A DNA stretch of 46,119 nt from Alphaproteobacteria bacterium (GTDB taxonomy: Bacteria; Pseudomonadota; Alphaproteobacteria; Rhizobiales; Xanthobacteraceae), in NCBI GenBank assembly GCA_009781045.1, contig WQYW01000017.1, positions 1 through 46,119 on the forward strand. The letters run 5' to 3'. Of the stretch, positions 33,411 through 43,223 are shown piece by piece. The position numbers were made by a program, and so were the translations under genes. Positions within the stretch are counted from its first letter, which is position 1, and each line of letters opens with the position of its first letter. Below the pieces are notes generated by a model. That model had not been told where the DNA came from, searched no databases, and worked only from the letters and a program-made list of their open reading frames with translations.

Positions 33411-34928
33411 ATGGCCCCTGCTGATTCGACCGTCCTCAGACTCGCCCCCGACAGACTTGCGCCCGACGCCGGCATGCCGGCTTACCGCAGTGCGCCTCAT
33501 AACATAGAGGCCGAACAGGGGTTGCTGGGCGCGATCCTGGTCAACAACGATGCCTTCTACCGGGTCTCCGACTTCCTGGAGCCGAAACATTTCTTTGAGC
33601 CGCTGCATCAGACCATCTATGAGACCACCGCGAGCCTGATCCGGATGGGCAAGATCGCCACCCCGGTGACGCTCAAGACCTTTCTTCCCGCCGACACCGA
33701 TCTCGGCGGCATGACAATTGCACAATATCTTGCCCGCCTTGCGGCCGAAGCCACCACCATCATCAACGCCCAGGACTACGGACGCACCATCTACGACCTG
33801 TCCCTGCGCCGGGATCTGATCGGCATCGGCGAAGACATGGTCAACGTGGCCTATGATGCGCCGGTCGATTTCGCGCCCCGGGCGCAGATCGAGGATGCCG
33901 AGCGGCGCCTCTACGAACTCGCCGAGTCCGGCCGTTATGATGGCGGCTTCCAGAAATTCTCGCAGGCGCTGACCTCGGCGGTGGATCTCGCCGCCAACGC
34001 CTTCCAGCGCGCCGGCAGACTGTCCGGCATCGCCACCGGCCTGCGCGATCTCGACACCAAGATGGGCGGCCTGCAGCATTCCGACCTCATTATCATTGCC
34101 GGACGCCCGGGCATGGGCAAGACCTCGCTTGCCACCAACATCGCCTATAATGTCGCCCGCGACTACCAGGGCGAGGTGCAGTCCGACGGTTCGATCAAGG
34201 CGATCAACGGCGGTGTCATCGGCTTCTTTTCCTGCGAAATGTCGGCCGAACAGCTCGCCACCCGCATCGTCGCAGAGCGCACCGGCATTCCTTCCACCAA
34301 CATCCGCCGTGGCGGCATCTCGGAGGCCGACTTCGATCGCATCCGCGAAGTATCAACCGAATTGCAGGTGCTGCCCTTCTTCGTCGACGAAACCGGCGGG
34401 CTGTCGATCGCGCAGCTGATGGCCCGTGCCCGCCGCCTCAAGCGCCAGCGCGGCCTCGACCTCATCGTCATTGATTATATCCAGCTGCTGCAGGGCTCGA
34501 GCCGTCGGGCCCAGGACAACCGGGTCCAGGAAATCACCGAGATCACCACCAGCCTCAAGGCGCTGGCCAAGGAACTCAACGTGCCGGTGATCGCGCTGTC
34601 GCAATTGTCGCGTCAGGTCGAATCGCGCGACGACAAACGCCCTCAACTGTCCGACCTGCGCGAATCCGGCTCGATCGAACAGGACGCCGACGTCGTGCTG
34701 TTCGTGTTTCGCGAGGAATATTATCTGGCCATGAAGGAGCCTCGCGCCGGGACCGAGGAACATGCCAAGTGGCAGAGCGACATGGACCGCGCCCATGGCA
34801 GGGCCGAGGTCATTATCGGCAAACAGCGTCATGGCCCGACCGGCACGGTTGAGCTGCAGTTCGACTCCTCGGTCACCCGTTTCGCCGATCCGGTGCAGGA
34901 CGATCACCTGCCGGACCGCACCTTTTGA
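33411..34928 (+). CDS. dnaB: Replicative DNA helicase
   Basis: 505 residues. The N-terminal DnaB domain begins APHNIEAEQGLLGAILVNNDAFYRVSDFLEPKHFFEPLHQTIYETT; the RecA-like C-terminal motor has Walker A (IIAGRPGMGKTSLATNIAYN), Walker B (LDLIVIDYIQLLQG), DNVRQEITEI-type residues, PVIALSQLSRQVE and LRESGSIEQDADVVLFVFREEYY. The hexamer unwinds DNA ahead of the replisome. The segment YQGEVQSDGSIKAINGGVIGFFSCEM includes a short insertion after the P-loop, often seen in alphaproteobacteria. No clear ribosome-binding site precedes ATG 33411, and the region upstream is long and gene-free. alr follows 146 bp downstream. Confidence 0.97.
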   Translation: MAPADSTVLRLAPDRLAPDAGMPAYRSAPHNIEAEQGLLGAILVNNDAFYRVSDFLEPKHFFEPLHQTIYETTASLIRMGKIATPVTLKTFLPADTDLGGMTIAQYLARLAAEATTIINAQDYGRTIYDLSLRRDLIGIGEDMVNVAYDAPVDFAPRAQIEDAERRLYELAESGRYDGGFQKFSQALTSAVDLAANAFQRAGRLSGIATGLRDLDTKMGGLQHSDLIIIAGRPGMGKTSLATNIAYNVARDYQGEVQSDGSIKAINGGVIGFFSCEMSAEQLATRIVAERTGIPSTNIRRGGISEADFDRIREVSTELQVLPFFVDETGGLSIAQLMARARRLKRQRGLDLIVIDYIQLLQGSSRRAQDNRVQEITEITTSLKALAKELNVPVIALSQLSRQVESRDDKRPQLSDLRESGSIEQDADVVLFVFREEYYLAMKEPRAGTEEHAKWQSDMDRAHGRAEVIIGKQRHGPTGTVELQFDSSVTRFADPVQDDHLPDRTF

Positions 34929-35074
34929 CCCAAAATCACGCCCCCGCCTTCACTTCCGGTCAACTCTCCTTTCCCTTTCTGCTCCCGCCTGCCTCTCCCG
35001 GCCGCCCCCCTCAAGGCGTGACGGCCGGCATCCGGCTGTTGAAACCCGCCCCCGGTGCACGCTAAGAGGAGGCC

Positions 35075-36265
35075 ATGAGCAGCGTCTCCGACCCCAAATC
35101 GCCCCCACCGATGCAACCCCACACCGCCTCCGGCACGGCGCTGCCGGCCACCTGCGGGGTGCTGACGATCGACCTCGATGCCATTGCCGCCAACTGGCGC
35201 AGGCTTGCCAAGACCGCGGTCGCCGCCGAATGCGCCGCCATCATCAAGGCCGACGCCTATGGCTGTGGCCTGGCCCCGGTGGCGGTGGCGTTGTGGCACG
35301 CCGGATGCAGGACCTTCTTCGTCGCCGACCTCAGGGAAGCGGCCATCGCCCGCGCCGCGCTGCCCCATGCCGCACTCTATGCGCTTGACGGCTATCTGCC
35401 CGACAGCGGTCCGTATTACGCCAGCCTCAACTGCAAACCGGTGATCGGCGACATCAACGAGCTGGCCGAATGGGACGCCTTCTGCAGCCGCGCGCGCTGG
35501 ATCGGCGGCACCGCGATCCATATCGACACCGGCATGAACCGGCTTGGTCTGCCCCGCGCCGATGCCCAGGCGCTGATCCCGCGGATCCGGATCGGTTATC
35601 ACGGCGTAACCCTCCTGATCAGCCACCTCGCCTCTTCCGAGCAGGCCGCCAACCCCGCCAACGCCAGGCAGCTCGCTCTGTTCCGCGACTTCTCCCGTGA
35701 ATTTCTCAACGTGCCGGCTTCGCTTGCCAATTCCTCCGGCATTTTCCTCGGGCCCTCCTTCCATTTCGACATCGTGCGTCCGGGCGCAGCGCTCTACGGC
35801 GTCAATCCCACCCCGGACCGCGCCAATCCGATGCAGCCGGTGGTCAATCTCAAGGCCCGCATCATCCAGACCCGGGTCATCGAACGCGGCGAGAGCGTCG
35901 GCTATGGCGGCACCTGGACCGCCCACCGCACCACCCGGCTCGCCATCGTCGCCGCCGGTTACGCCGACGGCTATTTCCGCTCCGCCTCCTCCGGCGACGG
36001 TACACGCGGCGCCGATGTCATCGTCGCCGGACAGCGCTGCCCGGTGGCGGGGCGGATTTCGATGGACCTCATGACCGTCGATATCACCGACGTGCCACAG
36101 CAGGCGGCGCGGCGCGGCGACCTGGTGACGCTGCTTGGCGACGGCATCACTGTGGACGAACTCGCCCATCATTTCGGGACCAACGGCTATGAGGTCCTGA
36201 CCAGCCTCGGCCACCGTTACAGCCGGGTCTATAAAGGCGACCTCGCTGCCGCGGCGGCGACATAA
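35075..36265 (+). CDS. alr: Alanine racemase
   Basis: 396 residues from ATG 35075 (AGAGGAGG directly upstream). The PLP-binding lysine is in AAIIKADAYGCG (near residue 53), and the second catalytic residue is the Tyr of ESVGYGGTW. HIDTGMNRLGLP, SHLASSEQ, ANSSGIFLGPSFHFDIVRPGAALYGVNP and GRISMDLMTVDITD are all family signatures. The enzyme makes D-alanine for peptidoglycan. A 15-20-residue Ser/Pro-rich leader precedes the conserved start (GVLTIDLDAIAANWR); an internal Met at residue 13 is an alternative. radA follows after 22 bp. Confidence 0.97.
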   Translation: MSSVSDPKSPPPMQPHTASGTALPATCGVLTIDLDAIAANWRRLAKTAVAAECAAIIKADAYGCGLAPVAVALWHAGCRTFFVADLREAAIARAALPHAALYALDGYLPDSGPYYASLNCKPVIGDINELAEWDAFCSRARWIGGTAIHIDTGMNRLGLPRADAQALIPRIRIGYHGVTLLISHLASSEQAANPANARQLALFRDFSREFLNVPASLANSSGIFLGPSFHFDIVRPGAALYGVNPTPDRANPMQPVVNLKARIIQTRVIERGESVGYGGTWTAHRTTRLAIVAAGYADGYFRSASSGDGTRGADVIVAGQRCPVAGRISMDLMTVDITDVPQQAARRGDLVTLLGDGITVDELAHHFGTNGYEVLTSLGHRYSRVYKGDLAAAAAT

Positions 36266-36287
36266 CCTCCCGGGCCCCGAAACTCTG

Positions 36288-37733
36288 ATGGCGCGAAACT
36301 CCCTGTCCTTCCTGTGCCAGAACTGTGGCGCCGCCTATAACCGCTGGCAGGGCAAATGCGAGTCCTGCGGCGGGTGGAACACACTTGTCGAGGAAGACAG
36401 CGCCGGCCACCTGCCGGTCGCCGTGCGCTCCCGCGGCAAGGGACGCCGCTTCGTCCTCGAAACCCTGTCCGGCGACAGCCATGACGCACCGCGCGTGCCC
36501 TGCGGCATCGGCGAACTCGACCGCGTCACCGGCGGCGGCTTCGTCCACGGTTCCGTGCTGCTGGTTGGCGGCGACCCCGGCATCGGCAAGTCCACGCTTC
36601 TGACCCAGGCCACCAGCGTGCTGGCGCGTGCCGGCCATCGTGTGGTCTACATCTCCGGCGAGGAGGCCGTGGCACAGGTGCGGCTGCGTGCCGCCCGCCT
36701 CGGCCTCTCTGACGCACCCGTCCAGCTCGCCTCCGAGACCTCGGTCGAAGACATCGTATCGACCCTGTCGCAGGGCACCGTGCCGCGTCTGATCGTCATC
36801 GATTCGATCCAGACCATGTGGACCGACAGCGTTGATTCGGCCCCCGGCACCGTCACCCAGGTGCGGGCCTCGGCGCAGGCCCTGATCCGCTTCGCCAAGA
36901 AGACCGGGGCCGCCATCATCCTGGTCGGCCACGTCACCAAAGACGGCCAGATCGCCGGCCCCCGTGTGGTCGAGCACATGGTGGACGCGGTGCTGTCTTT
37001 TGAGGGAGAGGGCTCGCAGCAGTTCCGCATCCTGCGCGCGGTCAAGAACCGCTTCGGCCCCACCGACGAGATCGGGGTGTTCGAGATGACCGGGCTCGGC
37101 CTGCGCGAGGTCGCCAACCCCTCGGAACTGTTCCTCTCCGATCGCGATCTCGGCACGCCCGGTACTGCGGTTTTTGCCGGCATGGAGGGCACGCGCCCGC
37201 TTCTGGTGGAATTGCAGGCGCTGGTGGCGCCGACCTCGCTCGGCACGCCGCGCCGCGCCGTGGTCGGCTGGGATCCGAGCCGGCTGTCGATGGTGCTGGC
37301 GGTGCTCGAGGCCCATTGCGGGGTCCGCCTGTCCGGTCACGACGTCTATCTCAATGTCGCTGGCGGCCTGCGCATCCAGGAACCGGCCGCCGACCTCGCT
37401 GCCGCCGCGGCGCTGGTGTCGTCTCTGGTAAACGCGGCGTTGCCGGCGGAAGCGGTCTATTTCGGGGAGATCTCGCTGTCAGGGGCGGTGCGCCCGGTGG
37501 CCCAGAGCGCGGCCCGGCTCAAAGAGGCCGCAAAGCTCGGTTTCAAAGCCGCCGTGCTGCCCGATCGCGGCCGCGGGGAGGCACTGGGCGACGCCGGCCT
37601 CAATCTCTGTGCGGTCGCAGGCCTCACCAGCCTTGTCGCCAACATCGCCGCCCGCGCCGCAGGCCGGCATACAGCTGAGAAAAAAGCCACAATATCGCGA
37701 GATTCGCCCCCCGAAAACGCCCGCCAGAGGTGA
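36288..37733 (+). CDS. radA: DNA repair protein RadA
   Basis: 481 residues. It has a four-Cys zinc finger (FLCQNCGAAYNRWQGKCESCGGWNT), Walker A (LVGGDPGIGKSTLLTQ), Walker B (PRLIVIDSIQTMW), the RadA motif VKNRFGPTDEIGVFEM and a Lon-like C-terminal domain (DVYLNVAGGLRIQEPAADLAAAAALVSSLVNAALPAEAVYFGEISLSGAVRPV). RadA (Sms) is a RecA-related branch-migration motor used in recombinational repair. Length is normal, with a short polar tail. No ribosome-binding site is obvious; translation may be coupled to alr, 22 bp upstream. Confidence 0.97.
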   Translation: MARNSLSFLCQNCGAAYNRWQGKCESCGGWNTLVEEDSAGHLPVAVRSRGKGRRFVLETLSGDSHDAPRVPCGIGELDRVTGGGFVHGSVLLVGGDPGIGKSTLLTQATSVLARAGHRVVYISGEEAVAQVRLRAARLGLSDAPVQLASETSVEDIVSTLSQGTVPRLIVIDSIQTMWTDSVDSAPGTVTQVRASAQALIRFAKKTGAAIILVGHVTKDGQIAGPRVVEHMVDAVLSFEGEGSQQFRILRAVKNRFGPTDEIGVFEMTGLGLREVANPSELFLSDRDLGTPGTAVFAGMEGTRPLLVELQALVAPTSLGTPRRAVVGWDPSRLSMVLAVLEAHCGVRLSGHDVYLNVAGGLRIQEPAADLAAAAALVSSLVNAALPAEAVYFGEISLSGAVRPVAQSAARLKEAAKLGFKAAVLPDRGRGEALGDAGLNLCAVAGLTSLVANIAARAAGRHTAEKKATISRDSPPENARQR

Positions 37734-37890
37734 CGTTGCGGACGGGCAACGGTATACAGCACCTCAGGAAGCAGGATCGGATGCGCGCGGCAATGCGCCT
37801 CAAGGCGGCCCGTTCGGCCAACGCGTGAGGCTTATCGTCACACGTCGATTGGCTTCATCTTTACTCAAATAACAGCGGACCAGCCCACAG

Positions 37891-38508
37891 ATGTCGTTAC
37901 CCATTCTTGATCTGCTCCTGCTCGCTGTCATGCTGGTCTCCGGCCTGCTCGCGATGGTCCGCGGCTTCATGCGCGAAGTGCTGTCGATCTCCGCCTGGAT
38001 CGCCGCCGCGCTGGTCACCGTTTACTCCTACTCCAAACTGCTGCCCTTCGCCAAATCGCATCTCGACAATGACATGCTGGCGAACGCGGTCGTCATCGGC
38101 GGCGTTTTCGTCCTCACTCTGATCATTGTCTCGATCATCACCATCCGCATCTCCGACATGGTCCAGGACTCCAAGGTGGGCGCGCTCGACCGCACACTCG
38201 GCTTCCTGTTCGGCCTGGCGCGCGGTCTTCTGATCGTTGCCGTGGTCTTCATGCTGTTCACCTGGCTGGTGAACGAGCCGCAGCGCCCGAACTGGGTCAC
38301 CCAGGCCAAATCCCGCCTGGTGCTGCAGAAGACCGGGGACTGGCTGATGGCTCTGATCCCCGAGGATCTCGACAAGAAGTTGAAAGACTTCAAGGGTAAC
38401 AAGGGTGAGGACAATCAGGCCGACAGTGATCCCTCAGCCACGGGCGACGGCTATAGCAAACCGACCCGCGACGGCCTCAACAAGCTGATCGACAAACCCG
38501 CGCGGTAA
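37891..38508 (+). CDS. cvpA: CvpA family membrane protein
   Basis: 205 residues with four membrane segments (about 6-25, 30-48, 65-90, 105-125): ILDLLLLAVMLVSGLLAMVRGFMREVLSISAWIAAALVTVYSYSKLLPF and GVFVLTLIIVSIITIRISDMVQDSKVGALDRTLGFLFGLARGLLIVAVVFML. The conserved polar stretch DRTLGFLFGLARG is present. CvpA was named for its role in colicin V production; in Enterobacteria it is also linked to bile and antimicrobial resistance. The last 60 residues are soluble and charged (EDLDKKLKDFKGNKGEDNQADSD). cvpA directly before purF is a conserved order, as in E. coli; they are 32 bp apart here. Confidence 0.93.
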   Translation: MSLPILDLLLLAVMLVSGLLAMVRGFMREVLSISAWIAAALVTVYSYSKLLPFAKSHLDNDMLANAVVIGGVFVLTLIIVSIITIRISDMVQDSKVGALDRTLGFLFGLARGLLIVAVVFMLFTWLVNEPQRPNWVTQAKSRLVLQKTGDWLMALIPEDLDKKLKDFKGNKGEDNQADSDPSATGDGYSKPTRDGLNKLIDKPAR

Positions 38509-38540
38509 AGTCGAAAAGCGCCAGGACGTAAGGTGGAGCG

Positions 38541-40079
38541 ATGGACGAGACCCGCAATCGCCAAAGCAGCATTGCATTTTCTGGCAACAGCGGTCCGGCC
38601 GGGCACGACTTTGAAGAAGACTGCGACCTGAACTGGCACCTCGACGACGACAAGCCGCGCGAGGAGTGCGGCGTCTTCGGCATCTACGGCCATCCCGAGG
38701 CCGCCGCCATCACCGCGATCGGCCTGCACGCCCTCCAGCACCGTGGCCAGGAGGCCGCCGGCATCGTCTCCTTCGACGGCAGCCGCTTCCATTCCGAGCG
38801 GCGTCTGGGCCTGGTCGGCGACACGTTCTCCCGCCGTCAGGTCATCGACCTGCTGCCCGGCAATTTCGCCATCGGCCATGTGCGCTACTCCACCACCGGT
38901 GCCACCATCCTGCGCAATGTCCAGCCTCTGTTCGCCGAACTCGATGCCAGCGGCGTTGCCGTCGCCCATAACGGCAATCTCACCAACGGACTGAGCCTAC
39001 GCCGCGAACTGGTGCGCGGTGGCGCCATCATGCAGTCAACCAGCGACACCGAAGCGATCCTGCATCTGATCGCTTTGTCCAAGCGCAGCCGTTTCATCGA
39101 TCGCTACATCGACGCACTGCGCCAGATCGAAGGCGGCTATGCGCTGGTATCCCTCACCAACAAGAAGCTGGTCGGTGCCCGCGACCCCCGCGGCATCCGC
39201 CCTCTGGTGCTCGGTGACTTCGGCGGCTGCCCGATCCTGACCTCGGAGAGCTGCGCCCTCGACATCATCGGTGCCCGCTTCGTGCGCGACATCGACCCCG
39301 GGGAAATCATCGTCTTCGATGAGGAGGGCAGCAGTATCCACAAGCCGTTCCCGCCGATTGCGCCACGGCCCTGCATCTTCGAATATATCTATTTTGCCCG
39401 CCCCGATTCGATTGTTCACGGCCGCTCGGTCTATGAGGTCCGCAAGGCCTTCGGCGCCCAGCTGGCGCGCGAGAGCCATGCCGATGTCGATGTCGTGGTG
39501 CCGGTGCCCGATTCGGGCGTTCCGGCCGCACTCGGCTACAGCCAGCATTCCGGCGTGCCGTTTGAACTCGGCATCATCCGCAATCACTATGTCGGCCGCA
39601 CCTTCATCGAGCCCACCCAGGCCATCCGCGAATTCGGGGTGCGCATGAAGCATTCGGCCAACCGCGCCGCGATCCGTGGCAAGCGCATCATCCTGATCGA
39701 CGACTCCCTGGTGCGCGGCACCACCTCGAGAAAAATCGTGCGCATGATGCGCGACGCCGGAGCCACCGAGGTCCATTTCCGCCTCGCCTCGCCGCCGATC
39801 CTCTACCCCGATTATTACGGCATCGACCTGCCCGACCGTGACGGCCTGCTCGCCGCCACCCATTCGCTGGAGGAGATGCGCCAGCTCATAGGTGCCGATT
39901 CGCTCGCCTTTCTCTCGATCGACGGCCTTTACCGCGCCATGGGCGAGGACGGCCGCGATGCCGCCAATCCACGTTTCGCCGATCACTGTTTCACGGGCAC
40001 CTACCCCACCCCTCTGACCGACAAGAACCAGCTGGAACCTCAGCCGCGGCAATTATCGTTGCTTGCCGAAGCCAGCTGA
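38541..40079 (+). CDS. purF: Amidophosphoribosyltransferase
   Basis: 512 residues. The N-terminal nucleophile is the Cys in PREECGVFGIYGHPEAAAI, preceded by a 40-residue extension that may be removed as a propeptide. The glutaminase domain includes LHALQHRGQEAAGI, GHVRYSTTG and VAHNGNLTN; the phosphoribosyltransferase domain includes FEYIYFARPDS, VPDSGVPAALGYS and the PRPP loop RIILIDDSLVRGTTSRKIV. PurF makes 5-phosphoribosylamine from PRPP and glutamine, the first step of purine synthesis. A GGTGGAG lies before ATG 38541. The Bacillus-type iron-sulfur cysteines are only partly present, so cluster binding is unclear. Confidence 0.97.
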   Translation: MDETRNRQSSIAFSGNSGPAGHDFEEDCDLNWHLDDDKPREECGVFGIYGHPEAAAITAIGLHALQHRGQEAAGIVSFDGSRFHSERRLGLVGDTFSRRQVIDLLPGNFAIGHVRYSTTGATILRNVQPLFAELDASGVAVAHNGNLTNGLSLRRELVRGGAIMQSTSDTEAILHLIALSKRSRFIDRYIDALRQIEGGYALVSLTNKKLVGARDPRGIRPLVLGDFGGCPILTSESCALDIIGARFVRDIDPGEIIVFDEEGSSIHKPFPPIAPRPCIFEYIYFARPDSIVHGRSVYEVRKAFGAQLARESHADVDVVVPVPDSGVPAALGYSQHSGVPFELGIIRNHYVGRTFIEPTQAIREFGVRMKHSANRAAIRGKRIILIDDSLVRGTTSRKIVRMMRDAGATEVHFRLASPPILYPDYYGIDLPDRDGLLAATHSLEEMRQLIGADSLAFLSIDGLYRAMGEDGRDAANPRFADHCFTGTYPTPLTDKNQLEPQPRQLSLLAEAS

Positions 40080-40148
40080 TCCCGGCCGGCGTCTTCCCCC
40101 TGTTGCGCCCCAGAGCCCCGCGGCCGCATGATCCATGGAAATCTTTTC

Positions 40149-40889
40149 ATGACCCAACCTCTTGCCTCCTCAATTGCGCTTGTCACCGGAGCCTCACGCG
40201 GCATCGGCTACGCCACGGCTCTGGCCCTGGCGCGGGCCGGCGCCCATGTGGTGGCGGTGGCACGCACCCAGGGCGGCCTGGAGGAACTTGACGACGAAAT
40301 CGCCTCTCTCGGCGGCCAGACCACTCTGGTGCCCTGTGATATTGCGGAGCCCACCGCCCTGCCGCAGCTCGGTGCCGCACTTCATGAGCGTTTCGGCAGG
40401 CTCGATATTCTGGTCGGCAATGCCGGCATGCTCGGACCCGCCTCGCCTCTCGGCCATATCGACCTCAAGGCCTTCACCGATGTGGTGACGCTCAATCTGA
40501 CCACGAATTTCCAGCTGATCCGCTGCATGGAGCCCCTGCTGCGGGCTTCGGCCGCCGGCCGCGCCGTGTTCGTGACCTCGGCCGCCGCTCATAAGGCGCG
40601 GGCCTATCTCGGTCCCTATAGCGCATCCAAGGCCGCGCTCGATGCCATGGTGCGGTGCTGGGCGGAAGAAACCGCATCGACCGCGATCCGCGTCAATCTG
40701 TTCGATCCGGGACCGGTTCGCACCCGCATGCGCGCTGTCCTGATGCCGGGAGAGGATCCGATGAGGCTCGATACCCCCGAACAGATCGCGCAATTCATCC
40801 TGCCGATGTGCCTGCCGCAGTGGTCCGAGACCGGCAAGGTCTACGCCTACCCGGCCCGCGCATTGCGGGAGTTTCGCGCTCCCGCATGA
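40149..40889 (+). CDS. Short-chain dehydrogenase/reductase
   Basis: 246 residues from ATG 40149 (an ATG seven codons earlier is possible). The fold is a classical SDR: IALVTGASRGIGYATALALARAGAHVVAVART (cofactor motif), ILVGNAGMLGP, and the active site FVTSAAAHKARAYLGPYSASKAALDAMVRCWAEE with Ser, Tyr and Lys. RVNLFDPGPVRTRMRAVLMPGEDPMRLDTPEQIAQFILPM is the C-terminal substrate region. The substrate is not predictable. An SDR directly after purF is common in Rhizobiales. A 10-bp hairpin (tttcgcgctc / gagcgcgaaa, 40872-40899) spans its stop codon, between it and the convergent der. Confidence 0.9.
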   Translation: MTQPLASSIALVTGASRGIGYATALALARAGAHVVAVARTQGGLEELDDEIASLGGQTTLVPCDIAEPTALPQLGAALHERFGRLDILVGNAGMLGPASPLGHIDLKAFTDVVTLNLTTNFQLIRCMEPLLRASAAGRAVFVTSAAAHKARAYLGPYSASKAALDAMVRCWAEETASTAIRVNLFDPGPVRTRMRAVLMPGEDPMRLDTPEQIAQFILPMCLPQWSETGKVYAYPARALREFRAPA

Positions 40890-40917
40890 GAGCGCGAAAA
40901 TCCCCTTGAGCGCATTT

Positions 40918-42291
40918 TCAGCGTTTGGGGCGGAAGGGATTGGCCTTCTCACGCAGACTGATGCGCACCGGGGTCCCCGGCACATCAAAGGCGCCGCGGA
41001 AGGAATTGGTGAGATAGCGCAGATAGCTCTGCGGCACCGCATCCGCGCGCGAGCAGAACAGCACCAGGCTCGGCGGCCGCGCCTTGGTCTGGGTGATGTA
41101 GTTGAGCCGGATACGGCGCCCCGATACCGCCGGCGGCGGATTGGCAGCGGTCACCTGTTCAAACCAGCGGTTGAGGGCCGATGTCGGTACCCGCCGGTTC
41201 CACACCGCATAGGCCTCCTCGATAGCTGCCATCAGCCGATCAATGCCCTCGCCCATCAGACCCGACACCGCCACGATCGCCACACCCCTGAGCTGGGGCA
41301 GGAAGTGATCGGCATCCGTCCGCAAGGCAGCGACGGCTTTGCCCTGGTCGGCCATCAGGTCCCATTTGTTGACCGCGAGCACGATCGCCCTGCCCTCGCG
41401 TTCGACCAGGTCGGCGATGCGCAGGTCCTGTTCCTCAAAGCGGTTCTGTGCATCCATCATCAGCACCACCACCTCGGCAAAGCGCACCGCACGCAGTGCG
41501 TCAGCCACCGACAGCTTCTCCAGCTTTTCCTCGATCCGGGAGCGACGGCGCAGACCCGCAGTGTCGAAAATCCGGAACGCCCGCCCCTTCCAGGTGACCT
41601 CGACCGGGATGGCATCGCGCGTGGTGCCGGCTTCGGGGCTGGTCAGAAGCCGCTCCTCACCCAGCAGATGATTGATCAGGGTCGACTTGCCAGCATTGGG
41701 CCGGCCGACAATGGCGACGCGGATGGCGCGCGGCGCCCCTTGCGCGTCCACCTCTTCGCCGTCCTCGTCCTCATCCTCGTCTTCCTCCTCGGGCGGGCGG
41801 ATCCACGCCCGCACCGCGTCATAGAGTTCGCTCAACCCGTCGCCATGTTCGGCGGAGATCGCAACCGGCTCGCCGAGACCCAGCGCATAGGCTTCCATGG
41901 CGCCGGCGTCGCCCTTGCGCCCCTCGCTCTTGTTGGCAACCAGCAGCACCGGCTTGCCGGCACGGCGCACCACATCGGCAAAGACATGGTCATGGGGGAT
42001 CACCCCGGCCCGGGCGTCGATGACAAAAAACAGCGCATCGGCGTCGGCAATGGCGGTTTCGGTCTGGGCGCGCATGCGCCCCTGCAGCGAGCGCGGATCA
42101 TCGCCATCATCAAGGCCGGCGGTGTCGATCACGTCAAAGCTGAGATCGCCAAGCCGGGCCTCGCCCTGGCGGCGATCGCGGGTGACGCCCGGCAGATCGT
42201 CGACCAGAGCCAGCTTCTGGCCCACCAGACGGTTGAACAGGGTCGATTTGCCGACATTGGGTCGGCCAATGATGGCAATGGTAAAAGACAT
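40918..42291 (-). CDS. der: Ribosome-biogenesis GTPase Der
   Basis: 457 residues with two tandem Ras-like GTPase domains, unique to Der (EngA). Domain 1 has [33 protein letters not shown] and NKSEG; domain 2 has [46 protein letters not shown] and NKWDLM. A KH-like domain ends the chain ([55 protein letters not shown]). The linker between the G domains contains an acidic run ([15 protein letters not shown]). Der acts in 50S assembly. The start is supported by GGTGAC just upstream. It is convergent with the SDR gene (28 bp between stops). Confidence 0.98.
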   Translation of the reverse strand: MSFTIAIIGRPNVGKSTLFNRLVGQKLALVDDLPGVTRDRRQGEARLGDLSFDVIDTAGLDDGDDPRSLQGRMRAQTETAIADADALFFVIDARAGVIPHDHVFADVVRRAGKPVLLVANKSEGRKGDAGAMEAYALGLGEPVAISAEHGDGLSELYDAVRAWIRPPEEEDEDEDEDGEEVDAQGAPRAIRVAIVGRPNAGKSTLINHLLGEERLLTSPEAGTTRDAIPVEVTWKGRAFRIFDTAGLRRRSRIEEKLEKLSVADALRAVRFAEVVVLMMDAQNRFEEQDLRIADLVEREGRAIVLAVNKWDLMADQGKAVAALRTDADHFLPQLRGVAIVAVSGLMGEGIDRLMAAIEEAYAVWNRRVPTSALNRWFEQVTAANPPPAVSGRRIRLNYITQTKARPPSLVLFCSRADAVPQSYLRYLTNSFRGAFDVPGTPVRISLREKANPFRPKR

Positions 42292-42596
42292 CGGTCACCC
42301 ATGTAAGCCCGCCAGTCACAACGGGTCCTGCACAAAATGGGATCTGTGCGGGCAGTTGATCATCGCCAGTCACGCCAATACGCAAAGTCTGGTTACCCAA
42401 ACCCATCTGCACCCAGGCGACATTCCGCTCGCGTCTCGTACGGGCTCACCGAACGTGCCGTGACCGGGCTTGCCATCTGCCGGATTGAGATCGGCGACAT
42501 GTCGCGCTCGGTGATCTGGCCGGGCGGAACCAGCCAGACAGGGCTTCGAGATCAACCCTGATGATCCTGATTGATATCCGGGGAGGCTCCTCGAGA
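42292..42596. other. 305-bp stretch with no supportable gene
   Basis: It lies between the Lys-Pro lipoprotein and der, both on the minus strand. No frame with homology to a BamB-type beta-propeller, or to anything else I recognise, was found. Confidence 0.4.
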
Positions 42597-43073
42597 TCAG
42601 CGCGGGAAGGGGCTGATCGGCGCGGCGTCCTGATCGGGTGCCGTGGTGCGCCTGCGGGCCACCGCTCGCGGTGCCGGGGCCACCTCAACATTATCCTGGG
42701 CGGCCTCGCCATCAACCGCAGAGGGTGCCGCGCTGGCGGCAGGTGCGGGACGCGGCTTGGGCTTGGGCTTGGGCTTGGGCTTCGGCCTGGCATCGGCGAC
42801 CGGCTCTGCAGCTGCGGCGGCAGCTACAGCCTGCGCATTGTCCTGCTCCTGCTGCTGGGCCCCCTTGTACATGTCCTTGGGCACCCCCTGCTCGAGGCCT
42901 GGAACGCCCTCCGGGAACACCGGCTTGCGATCGCCTGGAATCTTCTTTTTGGTGTCAAGGAAATCCAGCAGATCACTGGGGTCGAAGCTGCCCCCCCCGC
43001 TGGCGCAGCCGCCGAGAAGGGCGGAAAACCCGATCAGAACGAAAGCCGCGGTCAAACGTGGTTTCCTGCGCAT
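42597..43073 (-). CDS. Lipoprotein with Lys-Pro repeat, unknown function
   Basis: 158 residues. Lipoprotein signal MRRKPRLTAAFVLIGFSALLGGC gives lipidated Cys23. The mature part begins with a conserved-looking block (FDPSDLLDFLDTKKKIPGDRKPVFPEGVPGLEQGVPKDMYKGAQQQ), then an Ala/Val run, then five consecutive Lys-Pro dipeptides (PKPKPKPKPKPRP) and an Ala/Pro/Arg tail. The KP arm resembles the extended spacers of TonB and some lipoproteins that cross the periplasm. It lies between a membrane-anchored TPR gene and der. In many alphaproteobacteria a PQQ/BamB-type beta-propeller gene occupies that slot and is absent here. AGAGAG precedes ATG 43073. Confidence 0.72.
   Translation of the reverse strand: MRRKPRLTAAFVLIGFSALLGGCASGGGSFDPSDLLDFLDTKKKIPGDRKPVFPEGVPGLEQGVPKDMYKGAQQQEQDNAQAVAAAAAAEPVADARPKPKPKPKPKPRPAPAASAAPSAVDGEAAQDNVEVAPAPRAVARRRTTAPDQDAAPISPFPR
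42755..42784 (-). repeat. Hexanucleotide repeat encoding (Pro-Lys)n
   Basis: Four exact copies of gcttgg (plus strand) and one variant lie in frame in the lipoprotein gene, giving alternating Pro and Lys codons. Slippage would change the arm length by two residues without frameshift. Confidence 0.8.
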
Positions 43074-43223
43074 CGCTTCATCTCTCTTTCAGCCGTCCTC
43101 GCCTCAAACGCAATTTCGTCAGCGACCAGGCTCACGAAACCCGCAAGGAGAGCGGATCCTGTTCCGCGGGCGGCCACTGCTGCGGCCCCCCTTCAATTAC
43201 GAACGTCCGTATCGGATGGCGCT

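Noticed and set aside
34904..36214. Minus-strand open frame of about 436 codons antisense to alr
   Set aside because: Shadow of alanine racemase; low-complexity Gly/Ala composition.
40906..42306. Plus-strand open frame of about 466 codons antisense to der
   Set aside because: Complement of both Der GTPase domains; no own homology.
42755..42784. Hexanucleotide repeat as phase-variable switch
   Set aside because: The unit is a multiple of three, so slippage changes length only and cannot switch the gene off.
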